NCBI GenBank assembly: GCA_900547685.1
Contig: URHS01000007.1
Span: 1-64,000 of the forward strand
Direction: 5' to 3'
Source: an uncultured Blautia sp.
Lineage (GTDB): Bacteria; Bacillota; Clostridia; Lachnospirales; Lachnospiraceae
Length of the DNA stretch: 64,000 bases
Made by a program: the position numbers and the translations under genes. How positions within the stretch are numbered: position 1 is the first letter of the stretch; every line of letters begins with the position of its first letter. Shown in pieces: positions 44,874-54,133 of the stretch. The notes below the pieces were generated by a model that saw only the letters and a program-made list of their open reading frames with translations, was not told the origin of the DNA and did no database searches.

Positions 44874-44975
44874 ACATTTCACACTCCGATTTTATGTTTT
44901 TTATGATTTTACCCATTTTTTTCGTGTGTATTCATGTATTATCCGCAGGCGAAGAATTTTGCCTATCGGAATTTC

Positions 44976-46124
44976 CTATTCCTTTACTTGTCCGTCTTTA
45001 TAATATACTCTTGGAACCCTTTTGCTAATACAGCAGGCAAACTCATAATTAAATCTGCCTGACAACTCGCCTAATTCTTCCATAGTAATGCAGTCTGTAC
45101 CGTCTTTTCCAAGAAGAGTTACCTCATCTAATTCTTCTGCTTCCGGAATTGCCGTCACATCTACCATAAATTGATCCATACATACTTTTCCAAGGATTTT
45201 CGCTCTTTTTCCACGAATTAAAACACTTCCTTTATTGGAAAGTCCTCTGGAGTAACCATCTGCATATCCTACAGGTATCGTAGCAACTCTGGTTACTTTT
45301 TCTGTTGTAAAAGTTCCGCCATAGCTGATTTCCACTCCAGGCTCTACTTCTTTTATATAAGCAATATGACTTTTTAATTCCATTGCCGGCTTTAAAAGAA
45401 TTTTATCCCGCTCCACCTCGTTGGAAGGATACATTCCATAAAGAATAATTCCTGCACGTACTGCATCAAAATAAGCATCCTGCATCCGAATAATCGCCGC
45501 GCTGTTAGAGCAATGCTTCATTGGTATGGAAATCCCCTGTTCTTTCAATGCATTTAAAAAGCCCTGATATTTCTCTAATTGCCGATATGCCGGTGTAATA
45601 TCGGATTCATCTGCTCTGGCAAAATGAGTAAATATCCCTTCCAATTCAATATTTGGAAGTTTTGAAATTTCTACGATTTCCGGTATTGCATCCTCTATAT
45701 GACGATAACCGATACGTGTCATGCCTGTATCTAATTTTATATGTATTTTTAAAACTTTATTGGCTTTTACGGCTGCTTTTGACAGCTGTTCTGCCATGGA
45801 AAACTTAAACACCGTAGGTTGAAAATCTTCTTTTACAATTCGGTCATAATCTTCCTCGTATGTATAACCTAAAATTAAAATCGGTTTTTTTATTCCTGCT
45901 TTTCGAAGTTCTCTGCCTTCCTCCACAGTAGCAACCGCAATTCCCCATATATAAGGATAATCTTGAATTTCTTTTGCAATAGGAACAGCTCCGTGTCCGT
46001 ATCCATCTGCCTTTAGCACTGCAATAATCTGTGTATCCTCTCCCATATAATCGTGCATATTTTTCAGGTTGTAATCAATTGCATCCAGATTAATGTGTGC
46101 CTGAATTCTTCTTTGTATTCTCAT
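44976..46124 (-). CDS. alr: Alanine racemase
   Basis: A 382-aa PLP enzyme making D-alanine for peptidoglycan. PLP motif AVLKADGYGHGAVPIAKEIQ with the catalytic Lys; KLDTGMTRIGYR; the C-terminal catalytic Tyr lies in EISYGGTF, and GKVCMDQFMVDVT is present. It is 21 bases after the Nnr gene and precedes mazF, matching the Bacillus alr-ndoA order. Confidence 0.95.
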   Translation of the reverse strand: MRIQRRIQAHINLDAIDYNLKNMHDYMGEDTQIIAVLKADGYGHGAVPIAKEIQDYPYIWGIAVATVEEGRELRKAGIKKPILILGYTYEEDYDRIVKEDFQPTVFKFSMAEQLSKAAVKANKVLKIHIKLDTGMTRIGYRHIEDAIPEIVEISKLPNIELEGIFTHFARADESDITPAYRQLEKYQGFLNALKEQGISIPMKHCSNSAAIIRMQDAYFDAVRAGIILYGMYPSNEVERDKILLKPAMELKSHIAYIKEVEPGVEISYGGTFTTEKVTRVATIPVGYADGYSRGLSNKGSVLIRGKRAKILGKVCMDQFMVDVTAIPEAEELDEVTLLGKDGTDCITMEELGELSGRFNYEFACCISKRVPRVYYKDGQVKE

Positions 46125-46145
46125 GCCTTTCTCATCTCTCCCTTT

Positions 46146-47630
46146 TTAAATCTCACCCAGAATTTGCCCTGCTGCTTCAATTAAATCTCCTGCCAACATA
46201 GCCGCACGCCCTTTTTTCTTTGCTGCTAAATCTCCTGCAGCACCATGAAGATAAGCGCCCAGACAGGCTGCTTCCAGCGCATCTTTTCCCTGTGCCAAAA
46301 GGCTCAAAATAATTCCTGTCAGAACATCGCCACTGCCTGCGCTTGCCATACCGTCATTTCCGGATAAATTTAAATATATACTTTCATTTCCTTTACTGAT
46401 AATTGTTCTGGCATCTTTACATACTAACACAACAGAAAGGGTTTTTGCAATTTCCTGTGTGATTTTTATGGGATTTTCTTTCCATTTTTCTATAGAAATC
46501 CCGGTAAGGCGAGAAAATTCCCCTAAATGAGGAGTCAAAATCACTTCTTCAGGATAATTTTTCAACTGTGCTTCTCGTTCTTTTAACATTCCAATGGCAT
46601 CTGCATCAATAACAAGAGGCTTTCTTCCATAAAAAAGCACCGTGTCCAAAAGGTTTTCCGCCTGCTTTTCAAGACCAATACCCGGTCCAATTCCAATCAC
46701 ATCTGCCCAGGCAAAACTTTCTAAAAGTTCTTTCGTAATGTCCTGATTGTCTCCATAACACAGCAGCATCGCCTCAGGAAAACAGGAAAACAGATTTTTG
46801 TTTTCTTTGTGAGTATAGATTTTCAACATACCTGCACCGGTTCTCATGGCTGCCATTCCACTTAAATATGCAGCGCCAAAAATATCTTTACTTCCTGCGA
46901 TTAAAAGAATTTTTCCAAAACTGCCTTTGTTTCCATCTTGTTTTCTTTGAATCTTTTTTAAATCTTCTCTTGTATACGCAAAAATTTCAGGCTGAGGCAA
47001 TATTTGTGATTTTGCATAGATGCCAATATCAGCAATAACAACTTTCCCAGCATAGTCTGCTCCGGGATAAAGGAAAAGTCCGGCTTTTCCATAACCAAAT
47101 GTAACAGTTAAATCTGCTTTTACTGCACACCCTAATATCTTTCCTGTCTTACTGCAAATACCTGAGGGGATATCCACAGCAACCACTTTCCCTTGAAACT
47201 GATGCAGTTCTCGTATCACTTCTTTTAAACTTCCTGTAATTTCTCTGGAAAGTCCTACTCCTAAAACAGCATCTACGATAACAGTATATTCAGAAATATG
47301 AAAACTCTTGACAAAGGAAATTCCATAATTTTTTCCAATATCTATCTGTTTTTGCATTTCTTTTGTAAAATTCTCCGGCTTTCCTAAAATACAGACATCT
47401 GCACAGTATCCTGCAAGATGAAGCAGCCGTGCAAGTACTACACCATCCGCTCCATTATTTCCGCTTCCACATAAGATTAAAACTTTCTTTAAAAAAAATC
47501 CCTCTTTTTTCATTGCCTCGAAAACAGAAAGTCCTGCTCTTTCCATAAGTACCAAAGAAGGAACCCCCATTTCTTCTATGGTGTATTTATCTAAAAGCTG
47601 CATTTGTTCACCTGTTACAATCCGCTCCAT
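46146..47630 (-). CDS. nnr: Bifunctional NAD(P)H-hydrate epimerase/dehydratase
   Basis: A 494-aa fusion repairing hydrated NADH and NADPH. Start 47630 follows AAGGAGG. The N-terminal YjeF epimerase part shows MQLLDKYTIEEMGVPSLVLM, CGSGNNGADGVVLARLLHLA and VDAVLGVGLSREITG. The C-terminal dehydratase part shows GSFGKILLIAGSKDIFGAAY, GIGPGIG, VILTPHLGEFSRLTG, and LSGNDGMASAGSGDVLTGII. Both halves look intact. Often this gene sits with acpS and alr; acpS is not seen here. Confidence 0.94.
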   Translation of the reverse strand: MERIVTGEQMQLLDKYTIEEMGVPSLVLMERAGLSVFEAMKKEGFFLKKVLILCGSGNNGADGVVLARLLHLAGYCADVCILGKPENFTKEMQKQIDIGKNYGISFVKSFHISEYTVIVDAVLGVGLSREITGSLKEVIRELHQFQGKVVAVDIPSGICSKTGKILGCAVKADLTVTFGYGKAGLFLYPGADYAGKVVIADIGIYAKSQILPQPEIFAYTREDLKKIQRKQDGNKGSFGKILLIAGSKDIFGAAYLSGMAAMRTGAGMLKIYTHKENKNLFSCFPEAMLLCYGDNQDITKELLESFAWADVIGIGPGIGLEKQAENLLDTVLFYGRKPLVIDADAIGMLKEREAQLKNYPEEVILTPHLGEFSRLTGISIEKWKENPIKITQEIAKTLSVVLVCKDARTIISKGNESIYLNLSGNDGMASAGSGDVLTGIILSLLAQGKDALEAACLGAYLHGAAGDLAAKKKGRAAMLAGDLIEAAGQILGEI

Positions 47631-47698
47631 TTTTCCCTCCTTAATGAATGTAAACTGAAAAAGCTGCTGCAAAACTCCTTTCACAACAGCCTTCCCCC

Positions 47699-48349
47699 TT
47701 ATTTCTCTTTTTTCTGCTCCGCAACAGAACAATTCAAATTGTAGGACAAACGCATTAGGCTTTCTGAAAGATGAACATTTTCTACAATAACATCTTTAGG
47801 GACATTTAAGTCCAAATGAGCAAAATTCCAAATAGCTTTAATTCCATTCTGCACCAAAATCTCCGCAATTTCCGCAGCACTGCTCTTTGGTACAGTCAAT
47901 GCAGCAATCTGTACATCTTCTTTTTGTAGAAACTCCGGCAACTCGTCCATCATACGAATTCCATTTCCCCTGATTGAAATTCCTTTTAAAACCGGATTAA
48001 TATCAAAAACACCTACAATTTTAAATCCTCTTTTTTCAAACTTCACATAGTTTGCAAGAGCTTGTCCAAGATTTCCCGCTCCTATAATAATCATGTGATG
48101 GGTTTTATCTAACCCTAGAATTTTTCCGATTTCCTCGTACAGATATCGTACATTATATCCGTATCCCTGCTGCCCAAAACCTCCGAAATTATTCAAATCC
48201 TGACGGATTTGAGAAGCCGTAACACGCATTTTTGCACTTAACTCATTGGATGAAATCCTTTCTATTCCCTCCTCCATGAGTTCACCTAAATATCTGTAAT
48301 ATCGAGGTAATCGTTTAATTACTGCTTTTGAAATGCTTTTTTCCTCCAC
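47699..48349 (-). CDS. rex: Redox-sensing repressor Rex
   Basis: A 216-aa NADH-responsive repressor of fermentation and respiration genes. GTG 48349 is chosen (AGGAGGG about 6 bases upstream). The N-terminal winged helix shows AVIKRLPRYYRYLGELMEEG and ASQIRQDLNNFGGFGQQGYG; the Rossmann fold has IIIGAGNLGQALANYVKFEK; the C-terminal domain-swap helix is SESLMRLSYNL. It probably autoregulates through the site at 48402-48419. Confidence 0.95.
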   Translation of the reverse strand: MEEKSISKAVIKRLPRYYRYLGELMEEGIERISSNELSAKMRVTASQIRQDLNNFGGFGQQGYGYNVRYLYEEIGKILGLDKTHHMIIIGAGNLGQALANYVKFEKRGFKIVGVFDINPVLKGISIRGNGIRMMDELPEFLQKEDVQIAALTVPKSSAAEIAEILVQNGIKAIWNFAHLDLNVPKDVIVENVHLSESLMRLSYNLNCSVAEQKKEK

Positions 48350-48390
48350 GGCGAACCCTCCTGTATTCAAAATACACATTTCTTAAAATT

Positions 48391-48419
48391 ATTATATAAA
48401 ATTGTTAAATTAAAGTCAA
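48391..48419 (-). promoter_or_regulatory. rex promoter with overlapping Rex-like box
   Basis: Minus strand TTGACT (48419-48414), 17 bases, TATAAT (48396-48391). The 18 bases at 48402-48419 read TTGACTT-N4-TTAACAA on the minus strand; one half fits the clostridial Rex consensus TTGTTAA-N4-TTAACAA exactly and the other matches at TTG. Confidence 0.55.
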
Positions 48420-48437
48420 TCATAATTCATTTATCTG

Positions 48438-48465
48438 TTGTCAAATATATTTTTTCCGCTATAAT
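48438..48465 (+). promoter_or_regulatory. Promoter of the ABC-F gene
   Basis: TTGTCA (48438-48443), 16-base spacer, TATAAT (48460-48465), about 37 bases before the ATG with AAAGGAG. Confidence 0.65.
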
Positions 48466-48501
48466 AAATGAAGGTACTATATTTACAAAGGAGATATTTA
48501 C

Positions 48502-50412
48502 ATGATATTAGCGTGTCAAAATATAGAAAAATCTTTTGATGGCGTCACGATTCTACAGGATGCCAGTTTCCATATAGAGGAAAGAGAAAAGGCTGCTCTT
48601 GTGGGCATTAACGGTGCAGGAAAATCTACACTTTTCCGTATTATTGTTGGAGAACTTGCGCCTGATAACGGACAGGTCATTCTTGCAAAAGGAAAGACTT
48701 TCGGTTATTTGGCACAGCATCAGGAAATGGAAAATCAGCTTACTATTTATGACTGCCTTTTACAGGTAAAACAGCATATTCTGGATATGGAAATCCGTAT
48801 GCGGGAAATGGAAGCAGAAATGAAACATATCACAGGAGAAGCTTTAACAAAACTGATGGACAGCTACTCCCGTCTCACCCATGAATTTGAGATGGAAAAT
48901 GGATATGCCTATAAAAGTGAATTAACAGGTGTCTTAAAAGGACTTGGTTTTCAGGAAGAAGATTTTCAAAAACAGGTTTCCACTCTTTCCGGAGGACAAA
49001 AAACAAGAGTTGCTCTTGGCCGTCTGCTTCTTTCTAAACCAGATATTATTCTACTGGATGAGCCTACCAACCATTTGGATATGGATTCTATTGCCTGGCT
49101 GGAAACCTATCTTTTAAATTATCCCGGAGCTGTTTTTATTGTCTCCCATGACCGTTATTTTCTGGATAAGGTTGCTACGAAAATCGTGGAAATTGATAAC
49201 GGAAAAGTGTCCTCTTTCACCGGCAATTACAGCGCTTACAGTGAAAAAAAAGCTCTTCTACGAAAAGCGGCTTATCAGGCATACTTAAATCAGCAACAGG
49301 AAATTAAACACCAGGAAGAAGTCATTGCAAAACTAAAATCTTTCAACAGAGAAAAGTCTATCCGCAGAGCGGAAAGCAGAGAAAAAATGTTGGATAAAAT
49401 GGAAGTGCTGGAAAAACCGGTAGAGATTGACAATTCCATGAAAATCTCTTTAAAGCCCAGAATTACTAGCGGAAATGATGTTCTGACTGTAGAAGGATTG
49501 GGAAAATCTTTCCCTCCTCTCACACTTTTTGAAGATTTAAATTTCTCTATTAAAAGAGGTGAACGTGTTGCGATTATCGGGAATAATGGTACGGGAAAGA
49601 CCACTATTTTAAAAATTTTAAATCAGATTGTACCACCGGATACAGGATGTTTTCATTTAGGAAGTAAAGTCCACATTGGCTATTATGATCAGGAACACCA
49701 TGTTTTGCATAATGAAAAGACAATTTTTGAAGAAATCTCAGATGATTTCCCAAAACTTACCAATACAGAAATCCGCAATCTTCTGGCAGCGTTTTTATTT
49801 ACAGGCGATGATGTGTTTAAACCTATTCAGGCTTTAAGCGGTGGAGAAAAAGGACGTGTTTCTCTGGCAAAACTCATGCTTTCAGAAGCAAACTTCCTGA
49901 TTTTGGATGAGCCTACCAACCATTTGGATATTACCTCAAAAGAAATTTTAGAAGAAGCTTTAAGTAATTATGAAGGAACAGTTTTATATGTATCTCATGA
50001 CCGTTATTTTATCAATAAAACAGCTACTAGGATTTTAGACTTAACCAATCAAAAACTGGTAAATTATATTGGCAATTATGATTATTATTTAGAAAAAAAA
50101 GAAGAATTAACCCAAATTTATGCACCGAATATACAGGAAACAGCAACGGAAGCTAAAACTTCTGCTGTAAAACTGGACTGGAAACAGCAAAAAGAAGAAC
50201 AAGCACGCCTTCGTAAAAAAGAAAACGATTTAAAGAAAACAGAAGCCCTGATTGAAGAATTGGAAACACGAGACAATGAAATTGATGAGGAAATGGCAAA
50301 ACCGGAAGTTGCTACAAACGTAGCAGAATGTGTTCGTCTTTCCAAAGAAAAAGCTGAAATTGCCCAAAAGCTGGAAGAACTTTACGAAAAATGGGAAGAA
50401 TTGGCAGAGTAA
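48502..50412 (+). CDS. ABC-F ribosome-associated ATPase (YdiF-like)
   Basis: A 636-aa protein with two ABC modules and no membrane part. Module 1: Walker A GINGAGKST, signature STLSGGQKTRVALG, Walker B IILLDEPTNHLDM. Module 2: GNNGTGKTT, ALSGGEKGRVSLA, FLILDEPTNHLDI. The linker (KHQEEVIAKLKSFNREKSIR) and a C-terminal charged coiled-coil (AEVARLSKEKAEIAQKL-like) are typical of YdiF/YkpA-type members, which work on stalled ribosomes. Antibiotic resistance cannot be inferred. Confidence 0.92.
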   Translation: MILACQNIEKSFDGVTILQDASFHIEEREKAALVGINGAGKSTLFRIIVGELAPDNGQVILAKGKTFGYLAQHQEMENQLTIYDCLLQVKQHILDMEIRMREMEAEMKHITGEALTKLMDSYSRLTHEFEMENGYAYKSELTGVLKGLGFQEEDFQKQVSTLSGGQKTRVALGRLLLSKPDIILLDEPTNHLDMDSIAWLETYLLNYPGAVFIVSHDRYFLDKVATKIVEIDNGKVSSFTGNYSAYSEKKALLRKAAYQAYLNQQQEIKHQEEVIAKLKSFNREKSIRRAESREKMLDKMEVLEKPVEIDNSMKISLKPRITSGNDVLTVEGLGKSFPPLTLFEDLNFSIKRGERVAIIGNNGTGKTTILKILNQIVPPDTGCFHLGSKVHIGYYDQEHHVLHNEKTIFEEISDDFPKLTNTEIRNLLAAFLFTGDDVFKPIQALSGGEKGRVSLAKLMLSEANFLILDEPTNHLDITSKEILEEALSNYEGTVLYVSHDRYFINKTATRILDLTNQKLVNYIGNYDYYLEKKEELTQIYAPNIQETATEAKTSAVKLDWKQQKEEQARLRKKENDLKKTEALIEELETRDNEIDEEMAKPEVATNVAECVRLSKEKAEIAQKLEELYEKWEELAE

Positions 50413-50425
50413 TTTTGCTGATAAG

Positions 50426-50472
50426 AAAATTCCGTCTGTTTTAGAAAAAATTTCTATTGCAGACGGAATTTT
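50426..50472. terminator. Bidirectional terminator between ABC-F and icd genes
   Basis: AAAATTCCGTCTG (50426-50438) pairs perfectly with CAGACGGAATTTT (50460-50472). T-rich tracts lie at both ends, so it can serve the convergent genes on either side. Confidence 0.85.
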
Positions 50473-50487
50473 ATTTTTTATTCACTA

Positions 50488-51693
50488 TTAAAGCAACTCT
50501 AATTCTCTGCGAATTTCTTTTATAAATTCCAAACTGTTTAATACAGTTACAGAAGTTTCTTTGGTAATTGCAGCCAAATCTTTTGTCATCTTTCCTGACT
50601 CAATGACTTTTAAAACAGCCTGCTCCAATTTGCCTGCAAATTGTTCTAATTCCGAATTACCATCCAGTTCTCCTCGCTTTCTTAAAGCGCCACTCCACGC
50701 AAAAATAGTTGCTACCGGATTTGTGGAGGTCTGTTTTCCTTCCAGATATTGATAATAATGACGCTGTACTGTGCCGTGGGCAGCTTCGTATTCAAAATAT
50801 CCTTTCGGAGATACTAAGACAGAGGTCATCATGGCAAGAGATCCAAAAGCAGAGGAAACCATATCGCTCATTACATCTCCGTCATAATTTTTACATGCCC
50901 ATATAAATCCTCCCTCTGCTTTCATAATTCGAGCGACTGCATCGTCAATTAAGGTGTAAAAATAAGAAATATTTTCTTTTTCAAATTTTTCTTTATATTC
51001 TGTTTCATAAATTTCCTGAAAAATATCTTTAAAAGTATGATCATATTTTTTAGAAATAGTATCCTTAGAAGAAAACCATAAATCTTCATGACAGTCCAAT
51101 GCATAAGAAAAACAGGATCTGGCAAAACTTTCAATAGAAGAAGTTAAATTATGCATTCCCTGAACAATGCCCGGTCCTTGAAACATATTTACCAGTTCTC
51201 TGCTTTCTTCTCCTTTTTCGTTCGTATAAACCAATTCCACTTTTCCTACTCCCGGAATTTTCATTTCGGCATTTTTATATACATCACCGTAAGCATGTCT
51301 TGCTATGGTAATAGGTCTTTTCCAGTTTTTCACACAAGGTTCAATTCCCTTTACTAAAATAGGAGTGCGGAAAACAGTACCGTCTAAACAGGAACGAATG
51401 GTAGCATTGGGGCTCTTATACATTTCCTTTAAATCGTATTCCTTAACTCTTGCTGCATTTGGCGTAATTGTTGCACATTTTACTCCTACCTTATATTTTT
51501 TTATTGCTTCAGCGGCAGCCAAAGTCACTTCATCTTTTGTTTCGTCCCTATATTTCAATCCTAAATCATAATATTCAGTATTTAACTCAAGAAAGGGAGA
51601 AAGAAGTTCCTCTTTTATCCACCCCCATAAAATTCTTGTCATTTCATCTCCGTCCATCTCTACTAAAGGTGTTGCCATTTGTATTTTTCCCAT
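50488..51693 (-). CDS. icd: NADP-type isocitrate dehydrogenase, eukaryotic-like (type II)
   Basis: A 401-aa homodimer-type enzyme converting isocitrate to 2-oxoglutarate. Strings: VEMDGDEMTRILWGWIKEEL, CATITPNAARVKEYDLKEMY, SPNATIRSCLDGTVFRTPI, IARHAYGDVYKNAEM, and EAAHGTVQRHYYQYLEGKQT with STNPVATIFAW. This is the subfamily found in eukaryotic cytosol and some bacteria and differs from E. coli Icd. It has its own promoter and shares the terminator at 50426-50472. Confidence 0.93.
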   Translation of the reverse strand: MGKIQMATPLVEMDGDEMTRILWGWIKEELLSPFLELNTEYYDLGLKYRDETKDEVTLAAAEAIKKYKVGVKCATITPNAARVKEYDLKEMYKSPNATIRSCLDGTVFRTPILVKGIEPCVKNWKRPITIARHAYGDVYKNAEMKIPGVGKVELVYTNEKGEESRELVNMFQGPGIVQGMHNLTSSIESFARSCFSYALDCHEDLWFSSKDTISKKYDHTFKDIFQEIYETEYKEKFEKENISYFYTLIDDAVARIMKAEGGFIWACKNYDGDVMSDMVSSAFGSLAMMTSVLVSPKGYFEYEAAHGTVQRHYYQYLEGKQTSTNPVATIFAWSGALRKRGELDGNSELEQFAGKLEQAVLKVIESGKMTKDLAAITKETSVTVLNSLEFIKEIRRELELL

Positions 51694-51750
51694 ATCTTCT
51701 ACCTCTTACTTTCTCAGATTATCACTGCGTTTTATTAAACTATTTTGTAC

Positions 51751-51780
51751 ATTTTAATAGACAAAAAGGTTATTTGTCAA
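51751..51780 (-). promoter_or_regulatory. Promoter of icd
   Basis: Minus strand TTGACA (51780-51775), 18 bases, TAAAAT (51756-51751). The -35 hexamer ends 3 bases short of the upstream gene's stop codon (51784), so the promoter fills the gap between the two genes. Confidence 0.65.
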
Positions 51781-51783
51781 GAG

Positions 51784-52761
51784 TTATTGCAAAAATTTAT
51801 GCAAATCAAACAATCCCCAGCCTTGAAGATTATGTTCGTATCCTAAATCTTTTGCTGTTTTCCAAAGTTTCTTTTTCACTTCCAAATTGGTCATGGTAGG
51901 ATATTTTTCCAGTAAAAGAGCAATACCTCCTGACACAATGGGGGTAGACATGGATGTACCGCTTCTTGCAATATAAGGGAATAGACTATCAGAGTTCGTA
52001 CAAGACATAATTTCGTTTCCAGGTGCTACAATATCCGGTTTACTGATACATTCTTTTGTGGGACCTCTCCCTGAAATCCCATGATTTTTCATTAGCATAT
52101 CAGAAGAACCTACGGTAATAATTTTACGGCTGCTTCCGGGAGCTGTAATGCTACATCTTCCCGGTCCCATATTTCCTGCTGCCGCTACCACTACAAGCCC
52201 TGCATCCCAGACTGCTTCTACTGCCTGAATTAAATCTTCATGTTTTTCTCTTCTGGTAGTACCTACAGAAATATTTACAATACGAATGTTATAATTTTCT
52301 CTATTTTTTAAAATCCACTGAAAAGCTTTTAATACTTTTTCTTTACTGCCATTTCCTTTTTTATCCAGCACTTTAATGGGGATAAGCCCACATTCAGGAG
52401 CAATTCCCTGAATTTTACCATTTCCTGCTGCACCGCTTCCACCGATAATTCCCAGTACATGAGTTCCATGTCCATTATCATCATAAGGTTTTGTCCGTCC
52501 GTTGACAAAATCCTGAAAGTTCCAAATTCGATTATCAAAATCTATATGAGGAAATGCTCCTGTATCCAATACAGCAACACCAATTCCTTTTCCTGTCCAA
52601 AGTTCATTTCTTGTATTACTGCACCAATAACTACCTTCTTTTTTTACTTTGTCCATGGCAAAATTCCCTTTTTCATTAGTATATGTAAAAGTAATAGAAA
52701 GGGACCCAATACTACCACAGGAGTATCTGCCGATTTTCAAATAGTCTTTACAAATTGCCAT
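51784..52761 (-). CDS. Subtilisin-like serine protease without signal peptide
   Basis: A 325-aa S8 peptidase. The catalytic triad is visible: Asp66 in VLDTGAFPHID, His98 in GHGTHVLG, Ser270 in SGTSMSTPIVSGG, with oxyanion Asn197 in AAAGNMGP. There is no signal peptide or long propeptide, only about 55 residues before the core, as in intracellular or minor subtilases. The C-terminus ends soon after the Ser motif. GGAG lies 4 bases before the ATG. Target unknown. Confidence 0.88.
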   Translation of the reverse strand: MAICKDYLKIGRYSCGSIGSLSITFTYTNEKGNFAMDKVKKEGSYWCSNTRNELWTGKGIGVAVLDTGAFPHIDFDNRIWNFQDFVNGRTKPYDDNGHGTHVLGIIGGSGAAGNGKIQGIAPECGLIPIKVLDKKGNGSKEKVLKAFQWILKNRENYNIRIVNISVGTTRREKHEDLIQAVEAVWDAGLVVVAAAGNMGPGRCSITAPGSSRKIITVGSSDMLMKNHGISGRGPTKECISKPDIVAPGNEIMSCTNSDSLFPYIARSGTSMSTPIVSGGIALLLEKYPTMTNLEVKKKLWKTAKDLGYEHNLQGWGLFDLHKFLQ

Positions 52762-52868
52762 ATTACTCCACCATTAGAAAGCAGTTAAAATTCTATTTTA
52801 CGATTTGATTTTCTTAATTTAAAATAGATATCCGAAACTTCTTCACCCATGACTGATGGTAAGTTGGT

Positions 52869-53235
52869 CTATAATGTGTAACACTTTTCATTAAATTGTG
52901 CAGAGGAAAATTGTGAATCATTGTGTAAATTTACAAATAGTGATGAATTTTCTAAATTCACTTTAACGGTGATATGAGTATCACCCTCTAAAACTGTATG
53001 GGATTTTATTGCAGGTAAAAGTTTATTTCTTTTTTTTACATTTTCAAATATAGATACAAGACGGTCATTTAAATTTTTTGATATTTCATTCTTTGATAAA
53101 TCTAATGTACCATATATACCGTCTTATCTATTTCATGAGCTAATACTACCAGTCTTTTTCTGTTTTTTCTATAAGCTCTTTTTCCATAACAGAACACATA
53201 GCGCTAAATAGAGCATTTAAACCATCAATTTTCCC
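52869..53235 (-). pseudogene. Decayed gene, coding fragments in three frames
   Basis: In order on the minus strand, three overlapping reading pieces join sensibly: GKIDGLNALFSAMCSVMEKE..., then LVVLAHEIDKTVY, then GTLDLSKNEISKNLNDRLVS... ending NEKCYTL and a stop. Each break is a single frame change. The middle piece LAHEIDKT recalls a histidine-kinase-like helix, but no family is claimed. The 522-base stretch between the subtilase and the MerR gene holds only this remnant. Confidence 0.55.
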
Positions 53236-53283
53236 ATTTCAGTTAATCATAACATAGGTAGTATAAAATCCATATAAAGAAAA

Positions 53284-54036
53284 TCACATGATTTCTATGT
53301 ATGTTTTATAAAAATCATAAGTTCTTCCATTTTCTTGGGCACAGGCCAGAAAACGGCTGATTACATATCCCGTTTGGTATTTTTTCTGAACTGTTGCAAG
53401 ATGTTCAGAAAGATTGTTGGGATAACCCGGTGCAATTTCTTCCTTCATTAAACAAACAATATATCTGCCCAAGCCCTTTTCCCAAAGGGTATTCATATAA
53501 TGTTCCTGCTCTTTTTGTCGATATGTAATACTGAGTCCCCGATGCTCCTTTTCAATATGAGATGAATGCTGGACACGGGAATACAAATAAGGGTTATTGA
53601 TATACTGTTTTAGTTTTTCAATCTCTATTAACTCAAAAGGAACAATGCAATCCACATCAATTTCAACCTCTTTGTATAGGGTTTTCTGAAGTTGGCAAAT
53701 AGTATTCAACGCTTCCATATGATACTGGAGTTTTTGCATACGCTGTTCTAATGCACTTTGCTGCTGACGCAGAATTTCCATCTGCTGCGAACAAATATCC
53801 TTGTGAGACTGTATCCCAATTTGCTCCATGGTTCTAATCTGCTTGAGGGGAATACCCATACTTTTATAAAACAAAATATCCGAGATTGTCATCAAATCTG
53901 ATACTGTGTATACCCGATACTGATTCTCGGGATTTTTTTTGGGAATAAGAATTCCGGACTCTTCCCAAAATCTTAATGTAGATGCCGGGATATCAAAAAA
54001 TTTTGAAATTTCCCCAATTTGAAATACACACTCCAT
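53284..54036 (-). CDS. MerR-family regulator
   Basis: A 250-aa regulator. ATG 54036 follows AGGAGG by 5 bases. The N-terminal winged helix shows FQIGEISKFFDIPASTLRFW and RVYTVSDLMTISDILFYKSM; a coiled-coil dimer helix follows (EILRQQQSALEQRMQKLQYH), then a C-terminal domain of about 120 residues that may sense a ligand (GyrI-like or unassigned). It is divergent from a MATE exporter, so it probably activates that gene in response to a drug or metabolite. Confidence 0.9.
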   Translation of the reverse strand: MECVFQIGEISKFFDIPASTLRFWEESGILIPKKNPENQYRVYTVSDLMTISDILFYKSMGIPLKQIRTMEQIGIQSHKDICSQQMEILRQQQSALEQRMQKLQYHMEALNTICQLQKTLYKEVEIDVDCIVPFELIEIEKLKQYINNPYLYSRVQHSSHIEKEHRGLSITYRQKEQEHYMNTLWEKGLGRYIVCLMKEEIAPGYPNNLSEHLATVQKKYQTGYVISRFLACAQENGRTYDFYKTYIEIM

Positions 54037-54083
54037 AACTTCCTCCTGTTTGATTTTCATTTACATTCTATCATAAAAACTTC

Positions 54084-54114
54084 TTGACCTTCAAGTAACT
54101 TGAAGTTTTATTCT
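54084..54114 (+). promoter_or_regulatory. MerR-type operator/promoter of the MATE gene
   Basis: TTGACC (54084-54089) and TATTCT (54109-54114) are separated by 19 bases, the long spacer characteristic of MerR-controlled promoters. Within it CTTCAAGT-A-ACTTGAAG (54089-54105) is a perfect palindrome, the expected MerR site. Confidence 0.85.
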
Positions 54115-54133
54115 ATAAATGAGGAGGTTTGTT

